Below, piece after piece: positions 12,547 through 23,031 of a stretch of 43,383 nt of DNA. The notes under the pieces are model-generated. The model was not told the DNA's origin. It saw only the letters and a program-made list of their open reading frames with translations, and ran no database searches. The DNA lies in contig JAZLAU010000039.1 of assembly GCA_045613305.1 (NCBI GenBank), positions 1 to 43,383 of the forward strand, in the 5' to 3' direction. The position numbers and the translations under genes are program-made. This stretch comes from SFTJ01 sp045613305. GTDB taxonomy: Bacteria; Bacteroidota; Bacteroidia; Bacteroidales; Muribaculaceae. Every line of letters starts with the position of its first letter. Position 1 is the stretch's first letter.

Positions 12547-15500
12547 ATGTCAGTTTCAACAACAACCAAACGAATTAATTTCGCTTCTGTTAAGAATCCG
12601 CTACCTTATCCGGATTTTTTGGATGTGCAATTACAATCTTTCAGAGATTTTCTGCAGTTAGATACTCCAACTGAAAAGAGAAAAAATGAGGGACTCTACA
12701 AAGTGTTTGCTGAAAACTTCCCAATCGCGGACACTCGCAACAACTTTGTGCTTGAATTCCTAGACTATTATATTGATCCACCACGTTACACATTGGATGA
12801 ATGTTTGCAACGCGGTGCGACTTATAGTGTGCCTTTGAAGGCAAAATTAAAACTTTATTGTACTGACCCAGATCATGAGGATTTTGAAACCATAATCCAA
12901 GACGTGTATTTGGGCGCTATACCATATATGACCGACAAGGGTACGTTTGTCATAAATGGTGCTGAACGTGTAGTTGTTTCGCAACTTCACCGTTCGCCAG
13001 GCGTTTTCTTCGGACAAAGCCTGCATGCCAATGGTTCTAAGTTATATTCTGCCCGTATTATCCCATTCCGCGGCTCTTGGATTGAATTCGCTACCGACAT
13101 CAATAATGTGATGTGGGCGTATATCGACCGTAAGAAGAAGTTACCTGTAACTACTCTTTTGCGTGCTATCGGTTTGGAATCAGATAAGGATATCATCGAG
13201 ATATTCGGCTTGGCTGAAGAACTAAAGGTAAACAAAACTAACCTTAAGAAAGTTATTGGCCGCAAACTTGCTGCCCGTGTCGTTAAGTCGTGGATTGAAG
13301 ACTTTAACGATGATGAAATCGGGGAAGTAGTAACAATCGAACGTAACGAGATTGCCGTTGAACGTGATACTGAAATCACTCCTGAAGTTATCAACGACAT
13401 CCTTGATTCTGGCGTTTCTACTATTTTGGTTCACAAGGAAGATATCAATACAAGTGATTATGAAATCATTTTCAACACTCTTCAAAAGGACCCAAGCAAC
13501 TCAGAAAAAGAGGCTATCACATATATTTATCGTCAATTGCGTAACGCAGAACCTGCTGATGAAGCAAGTGCTCGTGAAGTTATCACTAACTTGTTCTTCT
13601 CTGACAAGCGCTATGACTTGGGCGATGTGGGCCGTTTCCGCATCAACAAGAAGTTGAGCTTGAACATCAGTGACGAAATACGTGTGCTTACTCGTGAAGA
13701 CATCATTGAAATCATTAAGTACTTGATTGGCTTGATTAACAGCCGTACTGATGTTGATGATATCGACCACTTGAGCAACCGTCGCGTGCGTACTGTTGGC
13801 GAACAACTTTATAATCAATTCGGTGTTGGTTTGGCACGTATGGCTCGCACAATTCGTGAACGTATGAATGTGCGCGACAATGAAGTGTTTGCTCCAATCG
13901 ATTTGATTAATGCTAAGACAATTTCATCGGTTATCAATACATTCTTTGGTACCAATGCTTTGTCGCAATTCATGGACCAAACAAACCCATTGGCTGAAAT
14001 CACTCACAAGCGTCGTTTGAGTGCTCTTGGTCCTGGTGGTTTGTCGCGTGACCGCGCTGGTTTCGAAGTGCGTGACGTTCACTACACTCACTATGGCCGT
14101 CTATGTCCTATCGAAACTCCTGAAGGTCCTAATATCGGTTTGATTTCATCGCTTTGCGTTTATGCAAAGATTAATAAACTTGGCTTCATCGAAACTCCAT
14201 ACCGCACGGTTGCTGACGGTAAGGTTAACCTAAACAACGATGAAGTTGTGTTCTTGACAGCTGAAGCTGAAGAAGGTCAAGTTATTGCTCAAGGTAATGC
14301 GCCATTGAACGATGACGGAACATTCATCAGAACTAAGGTTAAATCGCGTCTTGACGCCGATTTCCCTGTAGTTGCTCCTGGTGAAGTTAACTTGATGGAC
14401 GTTTCTCCAGTGCAGATTGCTTCAATTGCAGCAGGTCTTATCCCATTCCTTGAACACGACGACGCTAACCGTGCGTTGATGGGTTCAAACATGATGCGTC
14501 AGGCAGTTCCATTGATTTGTACTGAAGCACCTATTGTGGGTACTGGTATTGAAGCGCAACTTGCTTATGACTCTCGCACTCAAATTCAGGCTGAAGGCGA
14601 TGGCGTAATTGAATATGTAGATGCAGCTACAATTAAGATTCGCTACGACCGCACTGAAGAAGAAGAGTTCGTTTCGTTTGAAGATGCTGTTAAGACATAT
14701 AACCTTCCTAAGTTCCGCAAGACTAACCAAAGCACAACTATCGACCTTCGTCCAATGTGCGAAAAGGGTCAACGTGTGAAGAAGGGTGACATTCTAACAG
14801 AAGGTTACTCAACAGCCGGTGGTGAGCTTGCAATCGGTCGCAACCTAAAGGTGGCTTACATGCCTTGGAAGGGTTACAACTATGAAGATGCTATCGTGCT
14901 TAACGAACGCATGGTGCGTGAAGACATCTTGACTTCTGTTCACGTTGACGAATACACACTCGACGTGCGTGAAACTAAGCGTGGTATGGAAGAGTTAACA
15001 AGCGATATTCCAAACGTGAGTGAAGATGCAACAAAGGACCTTGACGAACGCGGTATTGTGCGTGTAGGTGCTCATGTTGGTCCTGGCGACATCCTAATCG
15101 GTAAGATTACTCCAAAGGGAGAAAGCGACCCTACTCCAGAAGAAAAGTTGCTTCGTGCAATCTTCGGTGATAAGGCTGGCGACGTTAAGGATGCTTCGTT
15201 GAAGGCTACTCCATCGCTTAAGGGTGTTATTATCGGCACTGAACTATATCAACGTGCTACTAAGCGTCGTCGCGGCAGCAAGGATACAACTTTGGCTGAC
15301 ATCGATGCTGAATATCAAGCAAAGCAAGACGAATTGAAGGGCATTCTTGTGAATAAGCTTCTTGCTCTTACTGAAGGCAAGACTTCTCAAGGTGTTAAGG
15401 ACTATATCGGCACAGAAATCGTGCCTAAGGGCGTTCCTTTCACTGCACAAGTGCTTATGGATATTGACTACGCTACAGTTAACTTAACTAAGTGGACATC

Positions 15501-16353
15501 AGACTCTCATAAGAACGACATGATTCACGCATGTGTTATGAACTACTTGCGCAAGTCGAAGGAATGGGAAACTGAAAAGCGCCGCAAGAAGGACGACTAC
15601 CAAGTGGGCGACGAACTACCATCAGGCGTAATGCAAATGGGTAAGGTATACGTTGCTAAGAAGCGTAAGATTGGTGTCGGCGATAAGATGGCCGGTCGTC
15701 ACGGTAACAAAGGTATTGTGTCGCGCGTAGTACGTCAAGAAGATATGCCATTCCTTGAAGATGGTACTCCTGTGGATATCGTATTGAACCCATTGGGTGT
15801 GCCTTCTCGTATGAACATCGGTCAGATTTTCGAAGCTGTTCTTGGTTGGGCAGGTCGTGAGTGCGGTGTTAAGTTTGCAACACCAATTTTCGACGGTGCA
15901 AGCCTTGATGACTTGAACTACTGGACTGATAAGGCAGGTTTGCCACGCTATGGCAAGACTTATCTGTATGACGGTGGCACAGGTGAACGCTTTGACCAAC
16001 CAGCAACAGTGGGTGTTACCTACATGTTGAAACTTGGTCACATGGTAGAAGACAAGATGCACGCTCGTAGCATTGGTCCATACTCACTTATCACACAACA
16101 ACCTCTTGGAGGTAAGGCTCAATTTGGTGGCCAACGTTTCGGTGAAATGGAAGTTTGGGCAATTGAAGCGTTTGGTGCTTCACACGTTCTACAAGAAATT
16201 CTTACTGTTAAGAGTGATGATGTTGTTGGCCGTAGCAAGGCTTATGAAGCAATTGTTAAGGGCGATTCAATGCCAACACCAGGTATCCCTGAATCACTAA
16301 ATGTGCTATTGCACGAACTTCGTGGTTTGGGACTAAGCATCAAATTGGAATAA
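12547..16353 (+). CDS. rpoB: RNA polymerase beta subunit
   Basis: The product has 1,268 residues, normal for Bacteroidales. It forms the catalytic core with RpoC. The rifampicin pocket (about residues 475-500) reads QFMDQTNPLAEITHKRR, with the Asp, His and following Ser positions that matter for rifampicin binding in their sensitive state. The GDKMAGRHGNKG segment near the active centre and the C-terminal RFGEMEVWA segment are intact. It lies 45 bases after the attenuator and 92 bases before rpoC. Confidence 0.98.
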   Translation: MSVSTTTKRINFASVKNPLPYPDFLDVQLQSFRDFLQLDTPTEKRKNEGLYKVFAENFPIADTRNNFVLEFLDYYIDPPRYTLDECLQRGATYSVPLKAKLKLYCTDPDHEDFETIIQDVYLGAIPYMTDKGTFVINGAERVVVSQLHRSPGVFFGQSLHANGSKLYSARIIPFRGSWIEFATDINNVMWAYIDRKKKLPVTTLLRAIGLESDKDIIEIFGLAEELKVNKTNLKKVIGRKLAARVVKSWIEDFNDDEIGEVVTIERNEIAVERDTEITPEVINDILDSGVSTILVHKEDINTSDYEIIFNTLQKDPSNSEKEAITYIYRQLRNAEPADEASAREVITNLFFSDKRYDLGDVGRFRINKKLSLNISDEIRVLTREDIIEIIKYLIGLINSRTDVDDIDHLSNRRVRTVGEQLYNQFGVGLARMARTIRERMNVRDNEVFAPIDLINAKTISSVINTFFGTNALSQFMDQTNPLAEITHKRRLSALGPGGLSRDRAGFEVRDVHYTHYGRLCPIETPEGPNIGLISSLCVYAKINKLGFIETPYRTVADGKVNLNNDEVVFLTAEAEEGQVIAQGNAPLNDDGTFIRTKVKSRLDADFPVVAPGEVNLMDVSPVQIASIAAGLIPFLEHDDANRALMGSNMMRQAVPLICTEAPIVGTGIEAQLAYDSRTQIQAEGDGVIEYVDAATIKIRYDRTEEEEFVSFEDAVKTYNLPKFRKTNQSTTIDLRPMCEKGQRVKKGDILTEGYSTAGGELAIGRNLKVAYMPWKGYNYEDAIVLNERMVREDILTSVHVDEYTLDVRETKRGMEELTSDIPNVSEDATKDLDERGIVRVGAHVGPGDILIGKITPKGESDPTPEEKLLRAIFGDKAGDVKDASLKATPSLKGVIIGTELYQRATKRRRGSKDTTLADIDAEYQAKQDELKGILVNKLLALTEGKTSQGVKDYIGTEIVPKGVPFTAQVLMDIDYATVNLTKWTSDSHKNDMIHACVMNYLRKSKEWETEKRRKKDDYQVGDELPSGVMQMGKVYVAKKRKIGVGDKMAGRHGNKGIVSRVVRQEDMPFLEDGTPVDIVLNPLGVPSRMNIGQIFEAVLGWAGRECGVKFATPIFDGASLDDLNYWTDKAGLPRYGKTYLYDGGTGERFDQPATVGVTYMLKLGHMVEDKMHARSIGPYSLITQQPLGGKAQFGGQRFGEMEVWAIEAFGASHVLQEILTVKSDDVVGRSKAYEAIVKGDSMPTPGIPESLNVLLHELRGLGLSIKLE

Positions 16354-16369
16354 TACAAATAGTGGCATA

Positions 16370-16401
16370 GCATGCCTTTCCCCGAAGCGGGAGGGGCATG
16401 C
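16370..16401 (+). other. 13-bp hairpin between rpoB and rpoC without T run
   Basis: GCATGCCTTTCCC (16370-16382) pairs with GGGAGGGGCATGC (16389-16401) around a 6-base loop, with two G-U pairs. A-rich sequence follows, so it is not an intrinsic terminator. An RNase processing or stability element is likely. Confidence 0.55.
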
Positions 16402-16445
16402 AAACCTACGAAAATAATTAACTCTTTTAATAAAAGAATTAAACA

Positions 16446-19400
16446 ATGGCTTTTAAAAAAGACACTAAAATAAAAAACACTTTCTCGAAGATTTCTATTG
16501 GTTTGGCGTCACCTGATTCCATTCTCGAAAGCTCTTTCGGTGAAGTGCTTAAGCCAGAAACAATCAACTACCGTACTTATAAGCCAGAGCGTGATGGTCT
16601 TTTCTGCGAGCGCATTTTTGGTCCTGTAAAGGATTATGAATGTCATTGTGGTAAGTATAAGAGAATCCGCTATAAGGGTATTGTGTGCGACCGTTGTGGT
16701 GTAGAGGTAACTGAAAAGAAGGTACGCCGTGAGCGTTCAGGCCACATTCAGTTGGTGGTGCCAGTAGCTCATATTTGGTATTTCCGTTCGTTGCCAAACA
16801 AGATTGGTTATTTGTTGGGTCTACCATCAAAGAAACTTGATTCTGTAATCTACTACGAACGCTACATCGTGCTTAATCCTGGTCCAGCAGCTAATGCAGG
16901 TTTCTTTGGAGAAAACGACCAAAAGGTAGTTAATCGTCTTGACCTATTGTCGGAAGATGAATACTTGGATATTCTAGACCGTCTTCCAGACAACTATATG
17001 CTTGACGACAATGATCCAAATAAGTTTGTTGCAAAGATGGGTGCTGAAGCAATTCGTGAATTGTTGGAGCAAATCGATCTTGACAAACTATCATATGAAC
17101 TACGCGACACAGCAGGTAAGGAAGGTTCACAACAACGTAAGACCGAAGCGTTGAAGCGTTTGCAAGTTGTAGAATCGTTCCGTGCGTCACGCAAGATAAA
17201 TAAGCCAGAATGGATGATTCTGCAAGTGGTGCCAGTAATACCACCAGAATTGCGTCCATTGGTTCCACTTGATGGTGGTCGTTTTGCAACAAGTGACTTG
17301 AATGACTTGTATCGTCGTGTAATTATTCGTAACAACCGCTTGAAGCGTCTAATTGAAATCAAGGCGCCAGAAGTGATTCTACGCAATGAAAAGCGTATGT
17401 TGCAAGAAGCGGTAGATTCATTGCTTGACAACTCACGCAAGGGCAGCGCAGTAAAGAGCGACGTAAATCGCGCGCTTAAGTCATTGTCTGACAGCTTGAA
17501 GGGTAAGCAAGGTCGTTTCCGTCAAAACCTTCTTGGTAAGCGTGTTGACTATTCTGCTCGTTCGGTAATTGTTGTAGGTCCAGAGTTGAAGATGCACGAA
17601 TGTGGTATTCCAAAACTTATGGCAGCAGAACTTTACAAGCCATTTATCATCCGTAAGTTGATAGAACGTGGCATTGTGAAGACCGTGAAGAGTGCAAAGA
17701 AGATTGTAGACCGCAAGGAACCAGTAGTATGGGATATCCTTGAATATGTAATGAAGGGTCATCCAGTGTTGTTGAACCGTGCTCCTACGCTACACCGTTT
17801 GGGTATCCAGGCATTCCAACCACGCATGATTGAAGGCAAGGCAATTCAGTTGCATCCACTTGCATGTACTGCGTTCAACGCCGACTTCGACGGTGACCAG
17901 ATGGCGGTTCACTTGCCATTGGGTAATGAGGCAATCCTTGAAGCTCAATTGTTGATGCTTGGTTCTCACAACATTCTTAACCCTGCTAACGGTGAACCTA
18001 TCACTGTGCCTTCACAAGACATGGTGCTTGGTCTATACTATATCACTAAATTGCGTCCAGGTCAAAAGGGCGAAGGTTTGAAGTTCTACGGACCAGAAGA
18101 AGCAGAAATTGCTTACAATGAAGGTAAGGTTACACTTCAATCAATCGTTTCGGTAGTAGTTGACGATATCGACGCAAACGGACAACCTGTGAAGGTTCTT
18201 ATGGAAGAAACTTCGGTGGGTCGCGTATTGTTTAACAAGGCAGTGCCAAAGGAAATTGGTTACATCAACGAAGTTATCTCTAAGAAGTCGTTGCGTGGAA
18301 TCATTAGCCGAGTAATTAAGTCTTGTGGTGTTCCACGAAGTGCACAATTCCTTGATGACATCAAGAACATGGGTTACCAAATGGCGTTCAAGGGTGGTTT
18401 GTCGTTCAACTTGGGTGACATCATTATTCCAGACGAAAAGGCACAATTGGTGGCTGAAGGACACGCACAGGTTGATGAAATTATGGCTAACTATAACATG
18501 GGTTTCATTACCAACAACGAACGTTACAACAAGGTAATCGACGTATGGACTCATGTTAATAACGAGTTGACCAGCATCGTTATGAAGCAACTTTCAAGCG
18601 ACCAACAAGGTTTCAACTCAGTATATATGATGCTTGATTCGGGCGCCCGTGGTTCTAAGGACCAGATTCGTCAGTTGTCGGGTATGCGTGGTTTGATGGC
18701 CAAGCCACAAAAGAGTGGTCAAGAAGGTGGACAAACAATTGAAAACCCAATTTTGGCTAACTTTAAGGAAGGTTTGAGCGTGCTTGAGTACTTTATCTCA
18801 ACTCACGGTGCTCGTAAGGGTCTTGCCGATACCGCTTTGAAGACAGCCGACGCAGGTTATTTGACACGCCGTCTTGTTGACGTAGCTCACGACGTGATTA
18901 TCAACGAAGAAGACTGTGGCACATTGCGTGGTCTTGTTTGTACAGAAATCAAGAAGGACGACGATGTTGTAGCATCACTTGGCGACCGTATCTTGGGCCG
19001 TGTGTCAGTTCACGATGTGGTTGATCCGTTGACAGGCGAAATAGTAGTTATGAGCGGTGAAGAAATCACCGACGCAGCTGCTAAGCGCATCAACGAATCG
19101 GCTATTGAATCGGTAGAAATCCGTTCGGTACTTACTTGCGAAGCTAAGAAGGGTGTTTGTGCTAAGTGTTACGGCCGTAACTTGGCAACTAACCGTATGG
19201 TTCAAAAGGGTGAAGCTGTGGGTGTAATCGCAGCACAAGCCATCGGTGAACCAGGTACTCAGTTGACATTGCGTACGTTCCACGTCGGTGGTGTTGCAAG
19301 CAACGTTGCTGCCGTGTCAAACATGAAGTCAAACTACGACGGTGTTATCGAAATCGAAGAATTGCGTACTGTTAAGGATAAGAACAATGAAGACGTAGTA

Positions 19401-20747
19401 ATAGGTCGTATGGCAGAAATGCGCATCATCGAGCCTAATACTAAGATGGTGCTTACCAGTGGTAACATCGTTTATGGTTCTAAGTTGTATGTTAAGCCAG
19501 GTCAAGCAATTAAGAAGGGCGATTTGATTAGCGAATGGGACCCATTTAACGCTGTAATCGTTTCAGAATACTCAGGTAAGATTAATTACGTTAACTTCAT
19601 AGAAGGTGTAACATATCACGAAGACTACGAAGAATCAACAGGTAACAGTGAACAAATCATCATCGAATCGAAGGATAGAACTAAGGTTCCTGAAGTTCAA
19701 ATTGTTGATGCAAACGGAGAAATCGTTAAGACATATACATTGCCAGTAGGTGCACACTTGTTGTTTAAGCAAGATGATGAAATCTTCGCCGGTGACGTAT
19801 TCGTTAAGATTCCACGTTCGGCAAGCAGTGGCGGTGGTGACATCACTGGTGGTCTTCCACGAGTTACAGAATTGTTTGAAGCACGTAACCCATCTAACCC
19901 AGCTGTTGTTTGTGAAATTGATGGTGAAGTATCATACGGACGCTTGAAGCGTGGTAACCGCGAAATCATCATCACTTCTAAACTTGGTGAAGTGCGTAAG
20001 TACCTTGTTCCATTGTCAAAGCAAGTGTTGGTACAAGAAAACGACTATGTTCGTGCAGGTACTCCATTGTCAGAAGGTGCTATCACACCAACCGACATCT
20101 TGAACATCAAGGGCCCTACAGCCGTTCAAGACTATATTGTTAACCAAGTGCAAGGTGTATACCGTATGCAAGGCGTTAAGATTAACGATAAGCACTTTGA
20201 AGTTATCGTTCGTCAAATGATGCGTAAGGTTAACATCATCGATCCAGGTGATACTCGCTTCCTTGAACAACAAGTTGTTGACAAGCGCTCATTTATGGAA
20301 GAAAACGACCGTATCTGGGGACGCAAGGTGGTAGTAGACAAGGGCGATTCACAAGAACTTGAAAACGGACAGATTGTTACTGCACGCCGTCTACGCGACG
20401 AAAACTCTATGTTGAAGCGTCGTGACATGAAGTTGGTTCAAGTGCGTGATGCTGTTCCTGCAACATCAGAACAGATACTTCAAGGTATCACACGTGCTGC
20501 ATTGCAGACTTCAAGCTTCATGTCGGCTGCATCGTTCCAGGAAACTACTAAGGTTCTTAACGAAGCTGCTATCAATGGTAAGGTTGACTACTTGGAAGGT
20601 ATGAAGGAAAATGTGATTTGCGGTCACTTGATTCCTGCAGGTACCGGTCTTCGCGAATACGACCGCTTGGTTGTAGGTAGCAAGGAAGATTTCGACCGTC
20701 TTGAGTCGAACGAAGAAGTAGAAAAGGAAATGGTAACTAACGAATAA
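16446..20747 (+). CDS. rpoC: RNA polymerase beta' subunit
   Basis: The product has 1,433 residues. The N-terminal zinc-binding cysteines (CHCG... CDRCG, about 66-84) and the catalytic NADFDGD (about 478-484) with its three Mg-binding Asp are present. So are the second zinc site (CEAKKGVCAKCYG) and the trigger-loop region. It completes the core enzyme with RpoB and is the last gene of the long tuf-rpoC cluster. A strong terminator follows 20 bases after the stop. Confidence 0.98.
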   Translation: MAFKKDTKIKNTFSKISIGLASPDSILESSFGEVLKPETINYRTYKPERDGLFCERIFGPVKDYECHCGKYKRIRYKGIVCDRCGVEVTEKKVRRERSGHIQLVVPVAHIWYFRSLPNKIGYLLGLPSKKLDSVIYYERYIVLNPGPAANAGFFGENDQKVVNRLDLLSEDEYLDILDRLPDNYMLDDNDPNKFVAKMGAEAIRELLEQIDLDKLSYELRDTAGKEGSQQRKTEALKRLQVVESFRASRKINKPEWMILQVVPVIPPELRPLVPLDGGRFATSDLNDLYRRVIIRNNRLKRLIEIKAPEVILRNEKRMLQEAVDSLLDNSRKGSAVKSDVNRALKSLSDSLKGKQGRFRQNLLGKRVDYSARSVIVVGPELKMHECGIPKLMAAELYKPFIIRKLIERGIVKTVKSAKKIVDRKEPVVWDILEYVMKGHPVLLNRAPTLHRLGIQAFQPRMIEGKAIQLHPLACTAFNADFDGDQMAVHLPLGNEAILEAQLLMLGSHNILNPANGEPITVPSQDMVLGLYYITKLRPGQKGEGLKFYGPEEAEIAYNEGKVTLQSIVSVVVDDIDANGQPVKVLMEETSVGRVLFNKAVPKEIGYINEVISKKSLRGIISRVIKSCGVPRSAQFLDDIKNMGYQMAFKGGLSFNLGDIIIPDEKAQLVAEGHAQVDEIMANYNMGFITNNERYNKVIDVWTHVNNELTSIVMKQLSSDQQGFNSVYMMLDSGARGSKDQIRQLSGMRGLMAKPQKSGQEGGQTIENPILANFKEGLSVLEYFISTHGARKGLADTALKTADAGYLTRRLVDVAHDVIINEEDCGTLRGLVCTEIKKDDDVVASLGDRILGRVSVHDVVDPLTGEIVVMSGEEITDAAAKRINESAIESVEIRSVLTCEAKKGVCAKCYGRNLATNRMVQKGEAVGVIAAQAIGEPGTQLTLRTFHVGGVASNVAAVSNMKSNYDGVIEIEELRTVKDKNNEDVVIGRMAEMRIIEPNTKMVLTSGNIVYGSKLYVKPGQAIKKGDLISEWDPFNAVIVSEYSGKINYVNFIEGVTYHEDYEESTGNSEQIIIESKDRTKVPEVQIVDANGEIVKTYTLPVGAHLLFKQDDEIFAGDVFVKIPRSASSGGGDITGGLPRVTELFEARNPSNPAVVCEIDGEVSYGRLKRGNREIIITSKLGEVRKYLVPLSKQVLVQENDYVRAGTPLSEGAITPTDILNIKGPTAVQDYIVNQVQGVYRMQGVKINDKHFEVIVRQMMRKVNIIDPGDTRFLEQQVVDKRSFMEENDRIWGRKVVVDKGDSQELENGQIVTARRLRDENSMLKRRDMKLVQVRDAVPATSEQILQGITRAALQTSSFMSAASFQETTKVLNEAAINGKVDYLEGMKENVICGHLIPAGTGLREYDRLVVGSKEDFDRLESNEEVEKEMVTNE

Positions 20748-20767
20748 TTCGTTAACATATACGAGAA

Positions 20768-20799
20768 AAGGAGTCAGATGAAAATCTGACTCCTTTTTT
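20768..20799 (+). terminator. Terminator of the rpoBC operon
   Basis: AAGGAGTCAGAT (20768-20779) and ATCTGACTCCTT (20784-20795) form a perfect 12-bp stem closed by GAAA and followed by T residues. Confidence 0.95.
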
Positions 20800-20988
20800 A
20801 TTGCATTTTGTTGTGATAGATCTTTGCGTGTGGGGCTGAAATGTTGCCGTAATGAAAACTTAATTTGAAAGTGTGTGCAAAGTATTCTATTTGCGTAACA
20901 ATATAGAGCGTTGTGCTTTACGCAATGATTGCACATTGTGAGAGGTTTTACGTATTTAATCGGCTTAAATCCCTTTTGGGGAATTGTG

Positions 20989-21639
20989 TTATATGAAGTT
21001 TTTCAGTATGTCCCACACTGCTAAAATGTGGCAAACTGAACCGCCCAGTACAAAGAAATGAAACACAGAGTGCATATAAGGGCGTTTGTTTAAAGAATAG
21101 AAAAGCGCACCGGTGATGTAGCAAACACCTTCGCCGATAATCCAACCTACTGCATTTGCGCTCACGGTGTTGATTAGCGGCTTAAATGCCACTAACACCA
21201 CAAGTCCCATCATAATGTAGCAAATGGTTTCGAGATTGCTGTGTGCCTTTAATTTACGAAAACTGGTTATTGTGCCCACTATCGCGCATAGCCAAACGAA
21301 GCAAAACAGAGTCCATCCCCAATAGCCTTGGTCGCGTAGAGCAACTAATGTTATTGGCGAGTAACTGCCTGCAATGTGCCAATAGATGGCGGCATGGTCC
21401 CACTTGCGAAGGCGTTCTTTCCATTTGCTTAATGGCGAACAGGCGTGATATACAGTTGACGCAATATATGACCCGAGCATGCCGAAGAGGTATAGCCACA
21501 CACCCCATTGCATCCAACGGTTTTCATTTTTATAGCAGTAGACGAGAAAGCATACGCCAACCACTACACCCAGCAATATGCCTCCGGAGTGTGAGAGATA
21601 GTTTGTGCGTTCTTCCCCCTTTGTGTATTTGATTTTCAT
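20989..21639 (-). CDS. trhA: Hemolysin III/PAQR-family membrane protein TrhA
   Basis: The product has 216 residues with seven hydrophobic segments, as in the PAQR/hemolysin III family. Typical motifs are visible: the N-terminal NYLSHSGG, STVYHACSP after the second segment, KWDHAAIYWHIAGSYSP, and a C-terminal His-x3-His segment (HSVFHFFVLGG) that would bind zinc. In E. coli this protein affects membrane energetics, and the hemolysin name is historical. It is transcribed alone; a TACCTTTG element lies upstream on the minus strand. Confidence 0.9.
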   Translation of the reverse strand: MKIKYTKGEERTNYLSHSGGILLGVVVGVCFLVYCYKNENRWMQWGVWLYLFGMLGSYIASTVYHACSPLSKWKERLRKWDHAAIYWHIAGSYSPITLVALRDQGYWGWTLFCFVWLCAIVGTITSFRKLKAHSNLETICYIMMGLVVLVAFKPLINTVSANAVGWIIGEGVCYITGALFYSLNKRPYMHSVFHFFVLGGSVCHILAVWDILKNFI

Positions 21640-21724
21640 GTTTTAATAATTACCGTTGGTAAAATTAACTATAAAATTTCAAATAACATTCTTAATGATT
21701 GATGTTAACATTTAGTAAGGATTG

Positions 21725-21732
21725 CAAAGGTA
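21725..21732 (-). promoter_or_regulatory. Promoter -7 element for trhA
   Basis: TACCTTTG on the minus strand fits TAnnTTTG. No consensus TTTG is seen at 19-21 bases upstream. It implies a leader of about 80 bases. Confidence 0.4.
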
Positions 21733-21789
21733 GGTGCATGATAGCTTGTTTTGTGCCAATAAATACTTTATTAAAAGATTAGTATAGTT

Positions 21790-21824
21790 AAAAAAAAAGA
21801 CCTGCTTTTGTAATAAGCAGGTCT
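21790..21824 (-). terminator. Terminator of the M23 peptidase gene
   Basis: On the minus strand AGACCTGCTT (21824-21815) pairs with AAGCAGGTCT (21807-21798), followed by about nine T. It lies 26 bases past the stop codon. Confidence 0.9.
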
Positions 21825-21850
21825 CTGTGAGTTATTGAGCTTTGTGTTTG

Positions 21851-22783
21851 TTATCTTACGCGAATTGTTTTGCCGGCGCGAATGTTCGATGAGTTTCCAA
21901 GTCCATTAAGTCGGCGAAGTTTTGCTACTGTAGTTCCGTAACGAGCAGCAATGCCGCCAAGTGTTTCACCTGAACGAACTTTGTGTTTTTGGCCGCTGCT
22001 TGCCGACACTTTACCTTTCTTCTTAGGAGCGTAGTTACGGCTATTTTCGTAGTTGCTCTTTTTGAATGTGTATGTATCGGTGTGAGTAGTTTTGTTTTCG
22101 AAGTCGAAAATTGCTTCAGGGTTGATTGCAACGCCCATGAAACGAGTTTCGAAGTGAAGGTGCGGACCAGTGCTTCGGCCGGTGTTTCCACCTAAAGCGA
22201 TAGGGTCGCCAACTTCAACACGTTGGTTAGGCTTAACAAGGAATCGAGAAAGGTGTCCGTAAACAGTTTCCATGCCGTTGTCGTGGCGAAGTATTACGTA
22301 GAAACCGTAACCGCGGCGTTCGTATTTAGTTAGGCGCACTTTACCGCTAAATGCGGCTCTAACTGTGTCGCCAATTTGAAGTTTCAAGTCGATGCCTCGG
22401 TGCATGCGGCGGAAACGAGGACGATAGCCGTAACGTGAAGTGACGTGTCCTGGAACTGGCATGCTGAATTTAGAAACGTCAAGGTCTTGTGAAGCTGGAA
22501 TAACAGCATTCTTGTAAGCATTAACTTGGTCGCTTTCCCAACCTTCGGTGTAGATGTCTAATTCTGGTTCATCTTCTTCAACCAAATGGCTTGCATATTC
22601 TTGTGTTTCGATAAGCTTGATTTGGTCTTGCACACGATTTTGATATGAAAGTAGTTTTTCGTGGGCTTTTGAATATGATGAAGCTGATTGCAGATTTTGG
22701 GCGCACACAATTGAGTTTGTTGCTATGCCAGCAACAATTAGTATGCTCAAAACCAATCTCAAAATGCTATTCTTTAAGTTCAT
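21851..22783 (-). CDS. Secreted M23-family peptidoglycan endopeptidase with LysM domain
   Basis: The product has 310 residues from the ATG at 22783. It has an N-terminal signal segment, a helical region with several Glu and Gln, then an M23 (lysostaphin/NlpD-type) zinc peptidase domain with the His-x3-Asp motif (MHRGIDL) and the HLHF motif, and a C-terminal LysM domain (VRSGETLGGIAARYGTTV) that binds peptidoglycan. Both metal-ligand motifs are intact, so it should be catalytic, cutting peptide cross-links in the periplasm. The in-frame ATG at 22822 overlaps the promoter element and is rejected. The gene is transcribed alone. Confidence 0.9.
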   Translation of the reverse strand: MNLKNSILRLVLSILIVAGIATNSIVCAQNLQSASSYSKAHEKLLSYQNRVQDQIKLIETQEYASHLVEEDEPELDIYTEGWESDQVNAYKNAVIPASQDLDVSKFSMPVPGHVTSRYGYRPRFRRMHRGIDLKLQIGDTVRAAFSGKVRLTKYERRGYGFYVILRHDNGMETVYGHLSRFLVKPNQRVEVGDPIALGGNTGRSTGPHLHFETRFMGVAINPEAIFDFENKTTHTDTYTFKKSNYENSRNYAPKKKGKVSASSGQKHKVRSGETLGGIAARYGTTVAKLRRLNGLGNSSNIRAGKTIRVR

Positions 22784-22819
22784 ATAGTATATTTCGCGGA
22801 GTTTAAGATTTTTCAAACA

Positions 22820-22850
22820 CAAAATTAATAATTATTTTGCTATAATTCAA
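22820..22850 (-). promoter_or_regulatory. Promoter of the M23 peptidase gene
   Basis: On the minus strand TTG (22850-22848), 20 bases, then TAATTTTG (22827-22820). The start is expected near 22815, leaving about 32 bases of leader to the ATG at 22783. Confidence 0.6.
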
Positions 22851-23031
22851 TTATTTGACTGCTAAAACTTGTAAAAATTTTGTGGTTTTGTTAAATAATC
22901 TTATTTAAATGCTTAAAAATCGTAACAATATACTCTGCCATTCTTGTTTGTTACAAAAAAATAGGTTTGCCTGCCTTTTGGGCACTATTCTTAGTTATGA
23001 TTTTTAGCCACGGCGCTGTGATGCCGAATTA

